From Hansfordia pulvinata (Eukaryota > Ascomycota > Sordariomycetes > Xylariales), in the NCBI GenBank assembly GCA_006538405.1, contig BJKQ01000006.1, positions 2,751,001 to 2,815,000 of the forward strand: a DNA stretch of 64,000 nucleotides, in the 5' to 3' direction. Under the pieces are notes generated by a model. It did not search any database, was not told where the DNA came from, and was given only the letters and a program-made list of their open reading frames with translations. Positions 46,103 to 57,286 of this stretch are shown here, piece after piece. A program made the position numbers and the translations under genes. Within the stretch, counting starts at the first letter, position 1, and the number at the start of each line of letters is the position of its first letter.

Positions 46103-49100
46103 ATGGCGGGCAACGCGGGCTCGCGCCGCAACTCGCACCAGAGCTTCGACGTTTCGTCGCATTCCATTCCTCTACGAGATCTCGGCTCGAATCAACCGCA
46201 AGCTTCGCCGGCCGCCGGCGCTTCGCACGACACTGACCCTTCTCAACACCCCGCCAATCTGCCTCCCATCTCGACCTACTGGGACGGCCCTCACCAACAA
46301 CACCCCGCCGACCCTGCCGACCTCAGCCCAAGCTCTCCCATTGATCCTGCCGCCTTCTCATACGCCCTGCCCCCGACATCAACTCCCAGCTCGTCCACGA
46401 TGGGCCCTCGGTCCCGTTTCCCTACATCACTGAGAACCCCTACTATGACGAGACGTCAAACCCCGACTACTTCGAATCCGATAGCGCGCCGCTGACTGCT
46501 TCGGCCGAGCCCATCTCCGGCACTCTCGACCCCCGCGACCAGAACTCCCAGCCGCGTGATAGTTTCCAGACTATCTCGGATGGCAACAGCCCGGGTAGGT
46601 CCCGTGGCCGCTCTGCCAACATGCTGGGCTTTGACCTCGAGTCGGGATCCGCCCCGGGGAAGCACTCGAGCTATGGGCAGTCGCTCTCCCCTACAGGCGG
46701 CCGGTCTCGCGCGAACAGTACCACCGATGCCCTGCTACGCGCAAGTTCCATGGTCAGGGCCATGTCCCAGCGTGTTGTCAATATCAGCGGAGAAGGCGAC
46801 GCCATTGAGCAGCAGCAGAGGCGAGACCGCTCAAGGTCGCCCAGCATCCAAGAGAGACATGGGTCAAGCAGCAACCGTAGTTCGGTCCACGCTGGGCTTG
46901 ACACCTCGTATCCTTCCCAACTCTACCCGGAGTCGCCTCTGGAAAAGGCCGAAACACATTGGACTTCAGCCCCCGTGCCTCATCAACCCGCAGGTCCTCG
47001 ACTGCCCATGGTAAACCCTTTGAAAGGTCGGTCCCTTGGGATTTTCCCACCCGAGAGTCCCATCAGAAAACGACTGTGCGATCTTCTGGTTCATCCCATC
47101 ATGGAGCCTCTCCTTCTCGTCCTCATTGTCTTTCAGACCATCTTGCTGGCGGTCCAGTCTGCACACAATGTCTTTGACGACGGCTACGGGCGTCCCCAGT
47201 ACTGGGACGCCAGAGACTGGACGAACTGGGCGCAGTTAATCCTCTTCATCATCTTTACCATGGAGACGGCGGCTCGTATTGTGGTGTCCGGGTTCATCTT
47301 GAACGCCGCCGAGTACAGCTCGGTTGACAGGAAGAAAGGCACGTATGCCATAATAGCGGACTGGTACAACAAGTACTTCAAGGACCAGCAACAAGGCTCT
47401 GGCGAGGATTCTCGCGAGGGCATGGGCAACCAGAACTACGGCCCAGCCACCTTCGCCCGCTCCTTCACAATGATGCACGGGCAGAGGCTACCTGAGACCG
47501 TCGAAGAGCAGCAGCGAATGCAGCTCGCTCGACGTGCATTTCTCCGTCATGGCTTCAATCGACTGGACTTTGTCGCCGTCGTCTCATACTGGATCACCTT
47601 TGTCCTCAGCATCACAGGCATCGAGGCCGAATACCACGTCTACATCTTTCGAATGATGAGCTGCCTGCGGATTGTTCGTCTGCTCGCTTTGACCAACGGC
47701 ACCTCTGTAAGTAGCCAGGATCACCAGCAAGAGTTCCCCGGGTTTCCATTTTAACCGACCTCGCCAGATCATCTTGCGCAGTCTCAAAAAAGCCGCCCCC
47801 ATGTTACTTCGGGTCTCCTTTCTGCTTGGCTTCTTCTGGCTCGTATTTGCCATCATTGGCGTGCAGAGCTTCAAGTCCAGCTTCGGTCGCCAGTGTGTCT
47901 GGCTCGATCCGATGCAGCCAGAAGACTTCTCGGCAGCTTACACCAATGATGAGTCGTTCTGTGGTGGCTATCTGGACAATCAAACAGGCGACCCCCGCCC
48001 GTGGGTGAAGTTCACCACTGAAGAAGATCTGACAACTCTGCAAGACGGCACTGGCGAGGGCAAGGGCTTTCTGTGTCCACGCGGCTCAATTTGTCTGGAA
48101 CAGGAAAGCCCGTCCAATGGCACAGTCAAGTTTGACGATATCGTTCACTCGCTCGAGCTGGTCTTCGTCATCATGAGCGCCAATACCTGGTCCGATCTCA
48201 TGTATCAGACGACCAAGTCCGACTTCCTGCCCGCCGCCTTGTTCTTCGGGTTTGGTATCATGATCATGATGCTGTGGCTCACCAATTTGATGATTGCCGT
48301 CATCACGTCGTCGTTCCAGGTGATACGGGAAGAGGGAAAAACAAGCGCCTTCACCGACACTCAGGAGCCATTGGTGCCAGTGGTGCATGAGAGAGGAAAG
48401 CGACTCTCCACGCTGCAAAAGGTGTATAACAAGACATCCATCATCTGGATCCTGCTCATAGCCTTCGACCTTCTCTGCCAATCTCTGCGAAGCGACAACA
48501 TGGCCGATGACCGGAAGAATCTGATTGCGGCTTCGGCCATCATTGTCTGCGTCCTGCTAGACATTGAGATAGCCATCAGGTTTGCCATCAACTGGAGGCA
48601 CTTCCACCGGAGCACGCAGAATCTCTTTGACTTGGGCTTGGCTGTGGCCAACACCATCATCCTGATCCCGCCTATTCGCAACAGTGGCCTCGCCTACGAC
48701 TGGTTGACTATCTTCCAGATTCTTCGTGCCTATCGCGTCGTGATGGCGATCCCCATTACCAGGGAACTGATTCTGTTAGTGCTTGGCAACGCGGCTGGTA
48801 TTGCCAACCTGATCCTCTTTGTCTTCTTGATCACCTTTATCATGGCCATCTTCGCGTGTCAGCTTTTCCGAGGAGAAATCCCGCTATTCGACGACAGCGG
48901 CGAGTTGATCGAGATCTCCTTTTACAACATTTTCAACTCCTTCATCGGCATGTATCAAATCCTGTCCAGCGAAAACTGGACAGCGCTGCTTTACAACATC
49001 ACTGCCTACACGACCTACTTGAACACGTCGTGGTATGGCGCCGCTTTCCTCATTGGCTGGTTCACGCTGGCATGGTTCATTATCATCAACATGTTCATTG

Positions 49101-52100
49101 CTGTCATCCAGGAGAATTTTGACGTCTCAGAGGATGAGAAACGCTTGGAACAGGTAAAGGCATTCCTGCAGATGAAAGAACTGGGTGCTCAAGCAACCAG
49201 CACCCTGGCGCTCTCGGAGATCTTCTCCTTCAGGAAGAAGCGGAAGCAGAAGGATCCCTTGGACTACGGCCCAGCCACGATGGAGATGCTTTTGAAAGAC
49301 GCCGTCGTTCGGGAGTTTCTTGACGAGTCCATGGACACCTTGAATGCCGCGTCTGATGAGAACCGCCGCCATGAACAAGAACGCTCTGCTGGACTTGGGG
49401 TGCTCCACTCCCAAAAGGTTCTCGGTGTCTGGAACGCGATCCGGAAACCTTTCGTCAGCCGCGAGCCCAACCCCTTCTACGACAAGATCCGCTTCGATGG
49501 GAACAGAGATGCATTCGATCCTCGCCAAATGGCTCGTCAAGTGGTCACGGCAGCTACCGAAAGGCGAAAAGCGCAACGAGAGTATCTTGCGCGACACCCA
49601 ACCTACAACAACTCTCTCTACATTTTCACTCCCACGAATCCCATCCGGCGGCTCTGCCAACGCCTTGTGGGACCGGGAAGGGGCAATGAACGCTTTGATG
49701 GAGTCGAGCCTAACAAGATTGCCTGGTACAGTTTCTCAGCCTTCATGTTTGCTGCCGTCGTGGCAATGGTGGTTCTGGCCTGTGTCACAACACCGCTGTA
49801 CCAGAAAGAATACTGGGCGGCCCGCGATTTCGAGCTTAGCAACTGGTTTGTGTGGATCGATACGTCGTTCGCAGTTATATTCACCATCGAGGCCGCCATC
49901 AAGATCATTGCCGACGGGTGGTTCTTCACGCCAAACGCCTACTACAGGAGTTCTTGGGGCATCATCGACGGCATCGTACTGATCTCTCTGTGGATCAATG
50001 TCATGACGACCTTGGGGCAAGGAGGCATGATCACTGGAGCGATAGGAGTGGTGAAAGCTTTCAGGGCTCTCCGGCTTCTTAATGTCAGCAACAGCGCGAG
50101 GGATACGTTCCACTCTTTGATCATTGTGGCAGGTTGGAAAATCGTCAGCGTATGTTCACACTAGCAACCCACCCTCCCCTTTCAGCATGACGTGGCACTG
50201 ACTTGAGCAGGCTGCACTGGTGTCGCTTTCGCTGCTCATACCCTTCGCCATCTACGCAACCACTCTGTTCAACGGCAAGATGGTGATCTGCAACGATGGC
50301 GATGTCACCACACTCGACCAGTGCTTTGGCGAATACGAAGCATCCCCGTTCAATGAAGACTGGGCCTTCATTGCGCCTAAAGTTGCTGAAAATCCCTACT
50401 ACAGCTTCGATGACTTTGGATCGTCCTTGTTCATTCTCTTCCAGATCGTCTCGCAAGAGGGATGGGTCGATGTGTCGTTTTCTGCCCAGTCCATCACCGA
50501 CAAGAATCTTCAGCCTCAGCCCATGGCCTCTGTTGGGAATGCCATGTTCTTCGTGGTGTTCAACTTGCTCGGAACTGTCTTTGTGCTGACGCTGTTCATA
50601 TCGGTCTTTATGCGCAACTACACTGAACAGACGGGAGTGGCGTATCTGACGGCCGATCAGCGATCTTGGCTTGAGCTTCGGAAGCTCTTGCGCCAGATAG
50701 CGCCATCCCGCAGCTCCTACGACGACACCCACGAGAAGCCCTGGCGCAGGTGGTGTCACAAGAGGGCAATAGAGAAGCACGGAAAGTGGTATCTCGGCAA
50801 CACTGTGGTTCTCGTCCTGCACCTGGTCCTCTTGATGCTCGAGTACTACCCCGAACCCGACTGGTGGAGAGATACGCGGAACGGCGTCTTCCTGTTCTTC
50901 ACCTTCATCTACATTGCCAACATTGCCATCCGTGTCATTGGTCTGGGCTGGTCACGTTTCCGCAAGAGCTCTTGGGACATCTACTCTATCTTCGCCGTGG
51001 CGGGGGCGTTCATCACATCCATCATGTCGATAGCGTCTCAGAGTTTCGAGCCTCTTGAGCAACTGCACAAGTACTTTCTTGTCGCGATTGTCCTGCTCCT
51101 CATTCCGCGCAACGACGCGCTGGACCAGCTCTTCAAGACCGCCGCCGCCAGTTTCACCACCATCCTCAATCTCCTGATCACCTGGATGGTGTTCTTCCTC
51201 GTCTTCGGCATCGCGCTCAACCAAACGCTTGGTCTCACCCGCTTCGGCGGTGGCGAAGACAGCGATATCAACGTCCGGACGGTCCCTCAGGCGATGATCT
51301 TGCTGTTCAGAATGAGTACGGGCGAAGGGTGGAATGAGGTCATGGAGGACTTTGCCGACATCACGCCCCCTCTTTGCGTAGAGGATCACTTCTTCTTTGA
51401 GAGCGACTGCGGCAGCCCGACCTGGGCAAGATTTCTCTTCATTGCCTGGAACATCATCAGCATGTATATCTTTGTCAACTTGTTCATCTCTCTGATCTAC
51501 GAAAGCTTCAGCTACGTGTACCAGCAGTCGAGCGGTCTGGCGCACGTCGATCGAGACGACATCAGGCGGTTCAAGGAAGCATGGCGGAGCGTCGACCCCA
51601 CGGGCACAGGCTTCATCAGCCCGTCCAACTTCCCCAAGCTTCTGGCAGAGCTCTCGGGCATTTTCGACATGCGGGTGTACGGACCCGAAGACTCGATTGG
51701 CCAGATCATACGTGATGTGCGCAACGAGACGCACAGAGCCAGGCACACGTCGATCGGCAACCCCAACGCCGTTGTTGATTTGGACATCAACAAGCTCAAC
51801 GAGCGGCTTGCCAAGATTGATGTCCATAAAGCTCGCGAGCGGCGGCGGATCTACAAGATCTTCTACGAGGAGATCAAGGTTTCCGCGGATCCCGAGCGCG
51901 GCATCTCCTTCACCACTGTTTTGATGATCATGGCCCACTACAAAATCATCAACGACAGTAAAAGTCTCAAATTGGAGGAGTTCCTGCGCCGGAGGGCCCG
52001 CCTCCAGCGCGTGGAGGAGGAAGTACGCCGGCGAGTTGTCATTGGCTTCTTTGACACGCTGTAAGTAACACCATCTTGCCCCCCCCCCCCCCCCCCCAAA

Positions 52101-52642
52101 CAGCTGGTCCTTGCTGACAATCTTCCTATAGTTACTGGACCCGCTATTTCAAGAGGCACATGGAGAAGAAGAAGTCTGGTCGCATGGCGGGCATCCCCAA
52201 CCTGGATGTTCCCGACATCTTTGTCGATGATGAGGAAGAACGCGAGCAGGGCACACATCACCGTGCCACCATCGCCACGCAGTCAGTCTCGACGCCGACG
52301 ACGACGGCCGACGGCCACCTGGCGGCCGGAGATAGCTCGCGGCCCACGCACAAGAGCTGGTCACCCAGCGTAGACATTTCGACATACGACTCGTCGATGA
52401 TGCACCCTCTGGCGGTCCCCCGCGCATCGCCGTCGACGCCCGGGAACGGGCTGGGCGACGACGGGTTGAACTTCAACCTCCAGGATCCCGGGCTCGCAAG
52501 TAACGACGAAGCCAGGAGGGGGAGCTCGGTCAGTCCTGGCGAGGTTCGAGGCCTGCTGGACGACTCGGTGTGGGTCGAGAGCATACGGCGGAGCGCGACG
52601 GTGCGCAAGTCGGTGCGCAAGTCGAACCGAAGCTTCCAGTGA
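46103..52642 (+). CDS. CCH1: Cch1 voltage-gated-type calcium channel alpha subunit, with one apparent frameshift
   Basis: Exons 46103-47706, 47768-50149, 50211-52060 and 52132-52642 encode about 2115 aa in four six-helix repeats. This is the plasma-membrane pore of the high-affinity Ca2+ uptake system that works with Mid1 and feeds calcineurin signalling. The pore loops read SANTWSDLM (I), SSENWTALL (II), SQEGWVDVS (III) and STGEGWNEVM (IV), so the selectivity ring is Asn-Glu-Glu-Glu. An S4-like segment in repeat I is MSCLRIVRLLAL, and in repeat III VKAFRALRLLNV. The N-terminus is long and disordered; the C-terminus has an EF-hand-like helix region (FKEAWRSVDPTGTGFISPSN). The frame breaks at the CCCCC at 46370-46374: before it DPAAFSYALP, after it INSQLVHDGPSVPFPYITEN. 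The introns are 61, 61 and 71 nt; the third contains a C19 tract. The ATG at 46103 has a good context (CACCATGGCG). Confidence 0.93.
52079..52097 (+). repeat. C19 tract inside CCH1 intron 3
   Basis: Nineteen consecutive C between the donor at 52061 and the branch region before the acceptor at 52131. It occupies over a quarter of the 71-nt intron. Confidence 0.85.
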
Positions 52643-53252
52643 AGGTCGGCTGTGTTACGATATCATGTTTCTAATGACGCTGTGAACATATATATATATA
52701 TACATACCTATATATACTTGGGCAGGAAAAGAGTCGGGTCTGTCACTGGACATTGATGAGATTCTCTTTTCCCCACCCTTTCTGGAATATCCCTCTTTGG
52801 GGTAGGCGTTACTTCTCTCAGGGGAGAGGTAGGAGCCGGGCGGCTTGGATGACGAGGTTTGGAGTTTACGGCGTTCCCACGATCTAACTAGACGGCGGTT
52901 GAGGGATCCTGCGTCGGCGGCGATCTACGCGCCGGCCCGATGCACTGGAGGGCATGTTGAAGGAGAAACGCAAAGTACATACAGATAGAGGGCAAGGCGA
53001 CATGTGAGCTATCTACTCCCTGAGGTGCCTACCAAGGCATCGTCGCTATAGAGCCCGGCCAGCCCGCTTCTGCTGGCATGTTGATACGATTTACCCAATG
53101 CACCTACGTTTGTATCCATCTCCACATGGTCTGGATTCTGGAGGGAAGAGATCAGCACGCACTGCACGCCGTGTCTCTCGTGCTGGAGGGCGCCTGTCTC
53201 CCTGCCTACCTGCCTGCCTGCCTCTCGTCCTCCGCGGCTCAGGGCTCGGGGC
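52643..53252. other. CCH1 3' region
   Basis: An AT repeat near 52688-52700 and otherwise featureless DNA. It should hold the 3' ends of CCH1 and of the minus-strand hypothetical gene. Confidence 0.55.
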
Positions 53253-53714
53253 TCAGGCGGCTCTCCTCCCATCGTCGTCCGCCCCCTGCCCGGCGCTCTT
53301 CTTCTCTTCCTCGGCGCTTCCTTCCTGCTCTTTCTCTTTCTCCTCGACCCCATTCTCGGCCCCGGTCTCAGCATCATCATCGTCATCGTCCTCGTCATCA
53401 CTGCATTCGCGGCGTCGGCGGCGCATGTAGCGCTCCAGCTCGCGCCTGCGGGGCGGCGGACGGCCCGGGTCGCGGCCCACCACGGCGCGCGCGAGCCGCG
53501 AGACCAACCCGCCGCCGCCGCCGCCGCCGCCGCCGCGGCACGCAGCGGCCTGCTCCTCCTCCTCCTCCTCGAGGCGGCCGGCGGCGGCGCGCTCGGCGGA
53601 CATGCGCAGGAGGGACGCGGCGGAGGGAGGCCGCCTCCAGGGCGAGCCGTCCACGACGTACCACTGGAACCTGGTCAGGGGCAGGGTTGGCGGTGGCGGT
53701 TGCGAGGCGGGCAT
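53253..53714 (-). CDS. Small hypothetical protein with RFQWYVVDGSPWRRPPS motif
   Basis: An intronless frame of 153 aa begins MPASQPPPPTLPLTRFQWYV. The N-terminal block (LTRFQWYVVDGSPWRRPPSA) has the look of a conserved motif and is followed by a Glu run, a Gly run (GCC/GGC repeat DNA at about 53509-53535), an RD-rich helix (RRRELERYMRRRRR) and a strongly acidic tail. The charge pattern suggests a nuclear or nucleic-acid-associated disordered protein. The frame is GC-rich and repeat-containing, so its C-terminal half could be off-frame. No family recognised. Confidence 0.5.
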   Translation of the reverse strand: MPASQPPPPTLPLTRFQWYVVDGSPWRRPPSAASLLRMSAERAAAGRLEEEEEEQAAACRGGGGGGGGGLVSRLARAVVGRDPGRPPPRRRELERYMRRRRRECSDDEDDDDDDAETGAENGVEEKEKEQEGSAEEEKKSAGQGADDDGRRAA

Positions 53715-54967
53715 GATGAGGAGGGTTCTGCTCAGTCTTGGCTCGGGGGTGGTTGGTTAGTTGAGGGGGCGCTGCGGTTGGATAGTAGAAGGGCGGGGGG
53801 GAGAACAATACCTGGTGGGGAGGGAAATGAGGTTGGGCGAGGCGGTATTACCCTCTTCGAGGTCTGAGGGTGTATTCGGGTGGGTTCGGCTTCTTCTTAC
53901 TCATTTCTTCAATCTTTCTTGGGTGGAGTGAAGTCGACCTGTCAGCCGGTCCCCCGTGGCCGGTGCGGTGTGGTGATGGTAAGATCAGGTCTGAGCAAGA
54001 AGACAGGTGGGCTAGTACGTGCTTACCCCCAGCGGAAGCATTGACAGTGGGCAGAAGGGATCAGGATGTCAAGGTCTCCTCACATCTTTATGTATACATA
54101 CCTATCTTATATATGTAAGATACGCTCGCCTGAACCTTTTCCTCGTCCTCGTCCTCGTCCTCGATGACTCGGCTTCTAGAGCGGCTGTAGGCTGCAGTCG
54201 GTTGGTTGCCAGTCAAGAGACTCACATCCCAGAGTTTGACTGTACACAAGGGACGGCCGGACCGGCCGACGGCCAGTCTTTTTCCTGCTTCCGGACGGCG
54301 TCACACCCGACGAGTTGTTCCTTCTGTGACGAAGCCGGTGGTGTGCGACGTGGTCCGCAGGTATCAAGTCATGTGAAGAGCTGCCTAAATAGCTGCCTAG
54401 GAAAACACCGGCCCACCCCTGTGAGGAACTACGACACGAGCAGAGGCCCTGGCGAGGTGAGATGGAAAAAATGAGAATTGCGTCTATGGGACTGAGTCTG
54501 GGACTAGGGGAGGCCGTGTTGGGGGACAGCGAGAGTGGGAGGCTTCCATCTACGCGCGCACCGCCTTGAACCCCCTCTCTCTCTCTGCCCGCCGGAGCCT
54601 CTGTCGTCGCTCCGTGACCCCATCTTCCTCGTACCACTCCTCCCCATAACGGACTGGCTCATAACTCGGATCAACAACTCGACTCCTCGTCTTTCCGCCC
54701 TCGTCTTCCTCTCTCTTAATAACGCGCGGCCAATAAGCCCACCCGCGTCGCTTCCATCTTCCTCCTTTTCTTGCTCCTCCCGGCCGCCCGGCAGACGCGC
54801 GGGTTGGCGCCGGGACCGGGGTCGGGACACCACACCTCCTCTGCGGGAGGTGGAGGGGGCGATGGGTGCGCGGGTCGTGGGGCGGGATGATGGGCGAGTT
54901 AAGAGGGCGAGGACGAGGCCGCCCCGCGCGTGTCGCCCTGTTGCTGTTGTTGTCGCAGCTGCTGCCG
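53715..54967. other. 1.25-kb intergenic region
   Basis: No supportable gene; the frames on both strands are compositionally biased. It presumably holds the promoter of the 53253-53714 gene. Confidence 0.5.
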
Positions 54968-55813
54968 CTATAGCGGCGGCGATCTGTGTACCTCTTGCGA
55001 GCGCGATCTTCCCAGCGATGCAGACTGGGCCGCGTCGATACGCACCACTACCACCACCAGCACAACTGGCAAGCCACTACTTGCATCCGCCTCGGACGGC
55101 TGGCGACTGTCTTGCTGTTCCTGTCGCTGCTGGTCGCCGTTGTCGTCGTCGTCGTTTTCGTCGTGGTGCCGGTGCTGGAGACCGTGGCCAGCAGGCGGAT
55201 GGCGGCCTGCTCTCCATTCTGCCTCGGCACCTTGCCCAGCCGCCGCCGCCGCCGCCGACGCGTTGTCCGTCGTGTTGATGGACGGCTGGTACGCTCCCCT
55301 AGTCGTTTCTTGGTCGCCATGACGACGACGACCTGCTGCTGCGGCGGCGGGGGCGGTGGTGGTGGTGGTGGTGGTGGTGGGGATGGGGATGAGGGCCGCG
55401 GCAGCAATATCCTCCCAGCTCTCCTCGTCGCGCTCGAGGTCGAGGATCGTCCGGTGGTACGCCTCGGTGCAGACGCGGTGGTCCTCGGCCGCCTCCGGGT
55501 CCGCGGCCGAGTCGTACCACGGGATCTTGACCGTCGAGGGCGGCAGCCGGTGGGCGTGGGAGAAGGGTGAGGAGAAGTTGTCGGGACGGATGTGCTGATG
55601 GCGGCTGTTCAAGACGTCCCCATCCACGCGGCGTCGGAGCTTGAGGCGGGCCAGGACTCGGCTCACCAGGCTGGCCCCTTTGCCCTCGTTCGAGTCGGGG
55701 CCGGGGTGGGCGTTGGTGATGGCGGTTGGGGGCGACTTATTGGAGGATGAGGAAGAAGAAGAAGAAGAAGAAGAAGAAAAAGGGAGGAAACGCAAGAGCT
55801 TGGAGGGCTGCAT
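54968..55813 (-). CDS. Hypothetical low-complexity protein
   Basis: The ATG at 55813 (MQPSKLLRFLPF) starts a 281-aa frame; an in-frame ATG at 55939 would add 42 residues. A poly-Ser run from AGA/AGG-rich DNA follows the start. The middle, roughly residues 30-140, looks like genuine protein (SLVSRVLARLKLRRRVDG; VKIPWYDSAADPEAAEDH; CTEAYHRTILDLERDEESWE). After a poly-Thr/Ala tract encoded by GGT repeats (55353-55380) the sequence is His/Asp/Gln-rich and may be intronic or off-frame. No known domain. Confidence 0.45.
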   Translation of the reverse strand: MQPSKLLRFLPFSSSSSSSSSSSSNKSPPTAITNAHPGPDSNEGKGASLVSRVLARLKLRRRVDGDVLNSRHQHIRPDNFSSPFSHAHRLPPSTVKIPWYDSAADPEAAEDHRVCTEAYHRTILDLERDEESWEDIAAAALIPIPTTTTTTTTAPAAAAAGRRRHGDQETTRGAYQPSINTTDNASAAAAAAGQGAEAEWRAGRHPPAGHGLQHRHHDENDDDDNGDQQRQEQQDSRQPSEADASSGLPVVLVVVVVRIDAAQSASLGRSRSQEVHRSPPL

Positions 55814-57286
55814 CTTGGGGCCGGCCTTAAATACACAAGGCAGGTACCAGGGTTTCGAGTGGGCGGCGTTTGTACGGGCAGGTGCAGCTTGAAGCAGGTT
55901 GGCTTCAGTGATGGCCTTTAAAATTGCTGCAGGTATCACGACCCCTCAAAGTTGATGCTGATGATGTGCTTTATCAGTGACAGTGAGGGCAGGCAGCTGG
56001 GCTGAACCTGCTTCGTAAAGGCTGCTTTCAAGACACATACCTTTCCTTATTATTCATAGCACATCACAGCTCTTGTTTTCATAAAAGAAGAAAGTTCAGG
56101 CACCACCTGCTGAAGAGTTCGTGTTTCATCAGATGACCGCTGTTATGCTGGTGGCAGATGCTGTGATGGTAACAGATGCTGTGATGGTGGCAGATGCTGT
56201 GAGGCTTTTCAGGACCTGAACAAACCTTTGCAAATAATGCAGCTACCCTGTGTTTGCTTTCCCACTGAGGGTACACAGACTAAGAATAGGCGCCACCTTA
56301 TCCGAGGGCGCGGGAGATTGCAGAAACAAGAAGGGAAAGAAACAGCAGGGACCAGAGACAGTGTAGAGCTCTGCTTAGGTTGATGTTGCTGTTGCTGTTG
56401 CTGTTATCTGTGAGGGGTGTGAAGGACAAGTGGGCAGTGAAGAAACGATATATTCCTGAGCCTGCTTTGCTTCTTCAAGAATGCTGTGTGGGCAGTCACT
56501 GCATGCAGAGGTCTAAGGACTGAAAAGGCAGATGCATAGCGGGAGGGGGAAGGGAGAGATGTGCCGTCGCGCTCCGAGGCGCCAGTACACGATCGCCTCC
56601 CGCATTCACGCAGAAAACCCTGTTTCTTTAAGAAACGCCGTCCCCGGCCGCCAGGCGCGTGTGCTCCGCCTGGTCGTGCTGGCTAGGTGATCCGGGCGGC
56701 CTCGCTTTACACCTACCTAGGTACCATTCAATATTCCGAGGGCTTCGTAACGGTCCAGGTGAGACGAGATGCAAACGCCAGGAGCAACGGATGGGCTGCA
56801 CGCCAGCACATCAGGATCACATGATGTTGCCATCATCTCTGGACCGCTCCACGCTGCCACCGCTTCGCACACGCCCTTAAAATTGCCCAGGGTCGACAAC
56901 AGTCAGTCTTCATGAAACACAAGCACCCGCTGAAATGGCGAGTACGTCTCAAGTGCGCAAGTAACCGAGGCTGGCCCGGCTCTATCGAAAATCAAGCCAT
57001 CACTGTATTCCTTGCCCATTGCAGTCATTTCACCGCTGAATCGGTGCATTCGGCGTCGAGTCCGAGCAAGGTCTCATTTAAGAAGGGAGGTAACTCTGCA
57101 CTTCAACCTCTCCAGCAATGACAAGACCCGATCTCGCCAACATCGCAACACCCTAACTAAAGCGCCCTGGTCTCGTTGCAGCGTTTTTGGATGATCAACG
57201 AGGACGGTTGTCAGACCTCACGCATGCCGGACACCAAAGAAAATACAGCCAGTGCAGCCGGCGCCACGTCAGTAATGGAAAGCCCC
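55814..57286. other. 1.5-kb intergenic region with an 18-bp tandem repeat
   Basis: Promoter side of the 54968-55813 gene and 3' side of the transporter gene. An 18-bp unit beginning CAGATGCTGTGATGGT occurs at 56155, 56173 and 56191. A GTTGCT repeat sits near 56382-56405. No gene seen. Confidence 0.55.
56155..56208. repeat. 18-bp tandem repeat, three copies
   Basis: CAGATGCTGTGATGGT plus two variable bases, repeated at 18-bp spacing; the third copy diverges at its end. Intergenic. Confidence 0.8.

Noticed and set aside
54535..55278. 247-codon plus-strand frame overlapping the hypothetical minus-strand gene
   Set aside because: Dominated by Arg/Ser/Pro and Thr/His runs from repeat DNA; the opposite frame has more protein-like segments near its start.
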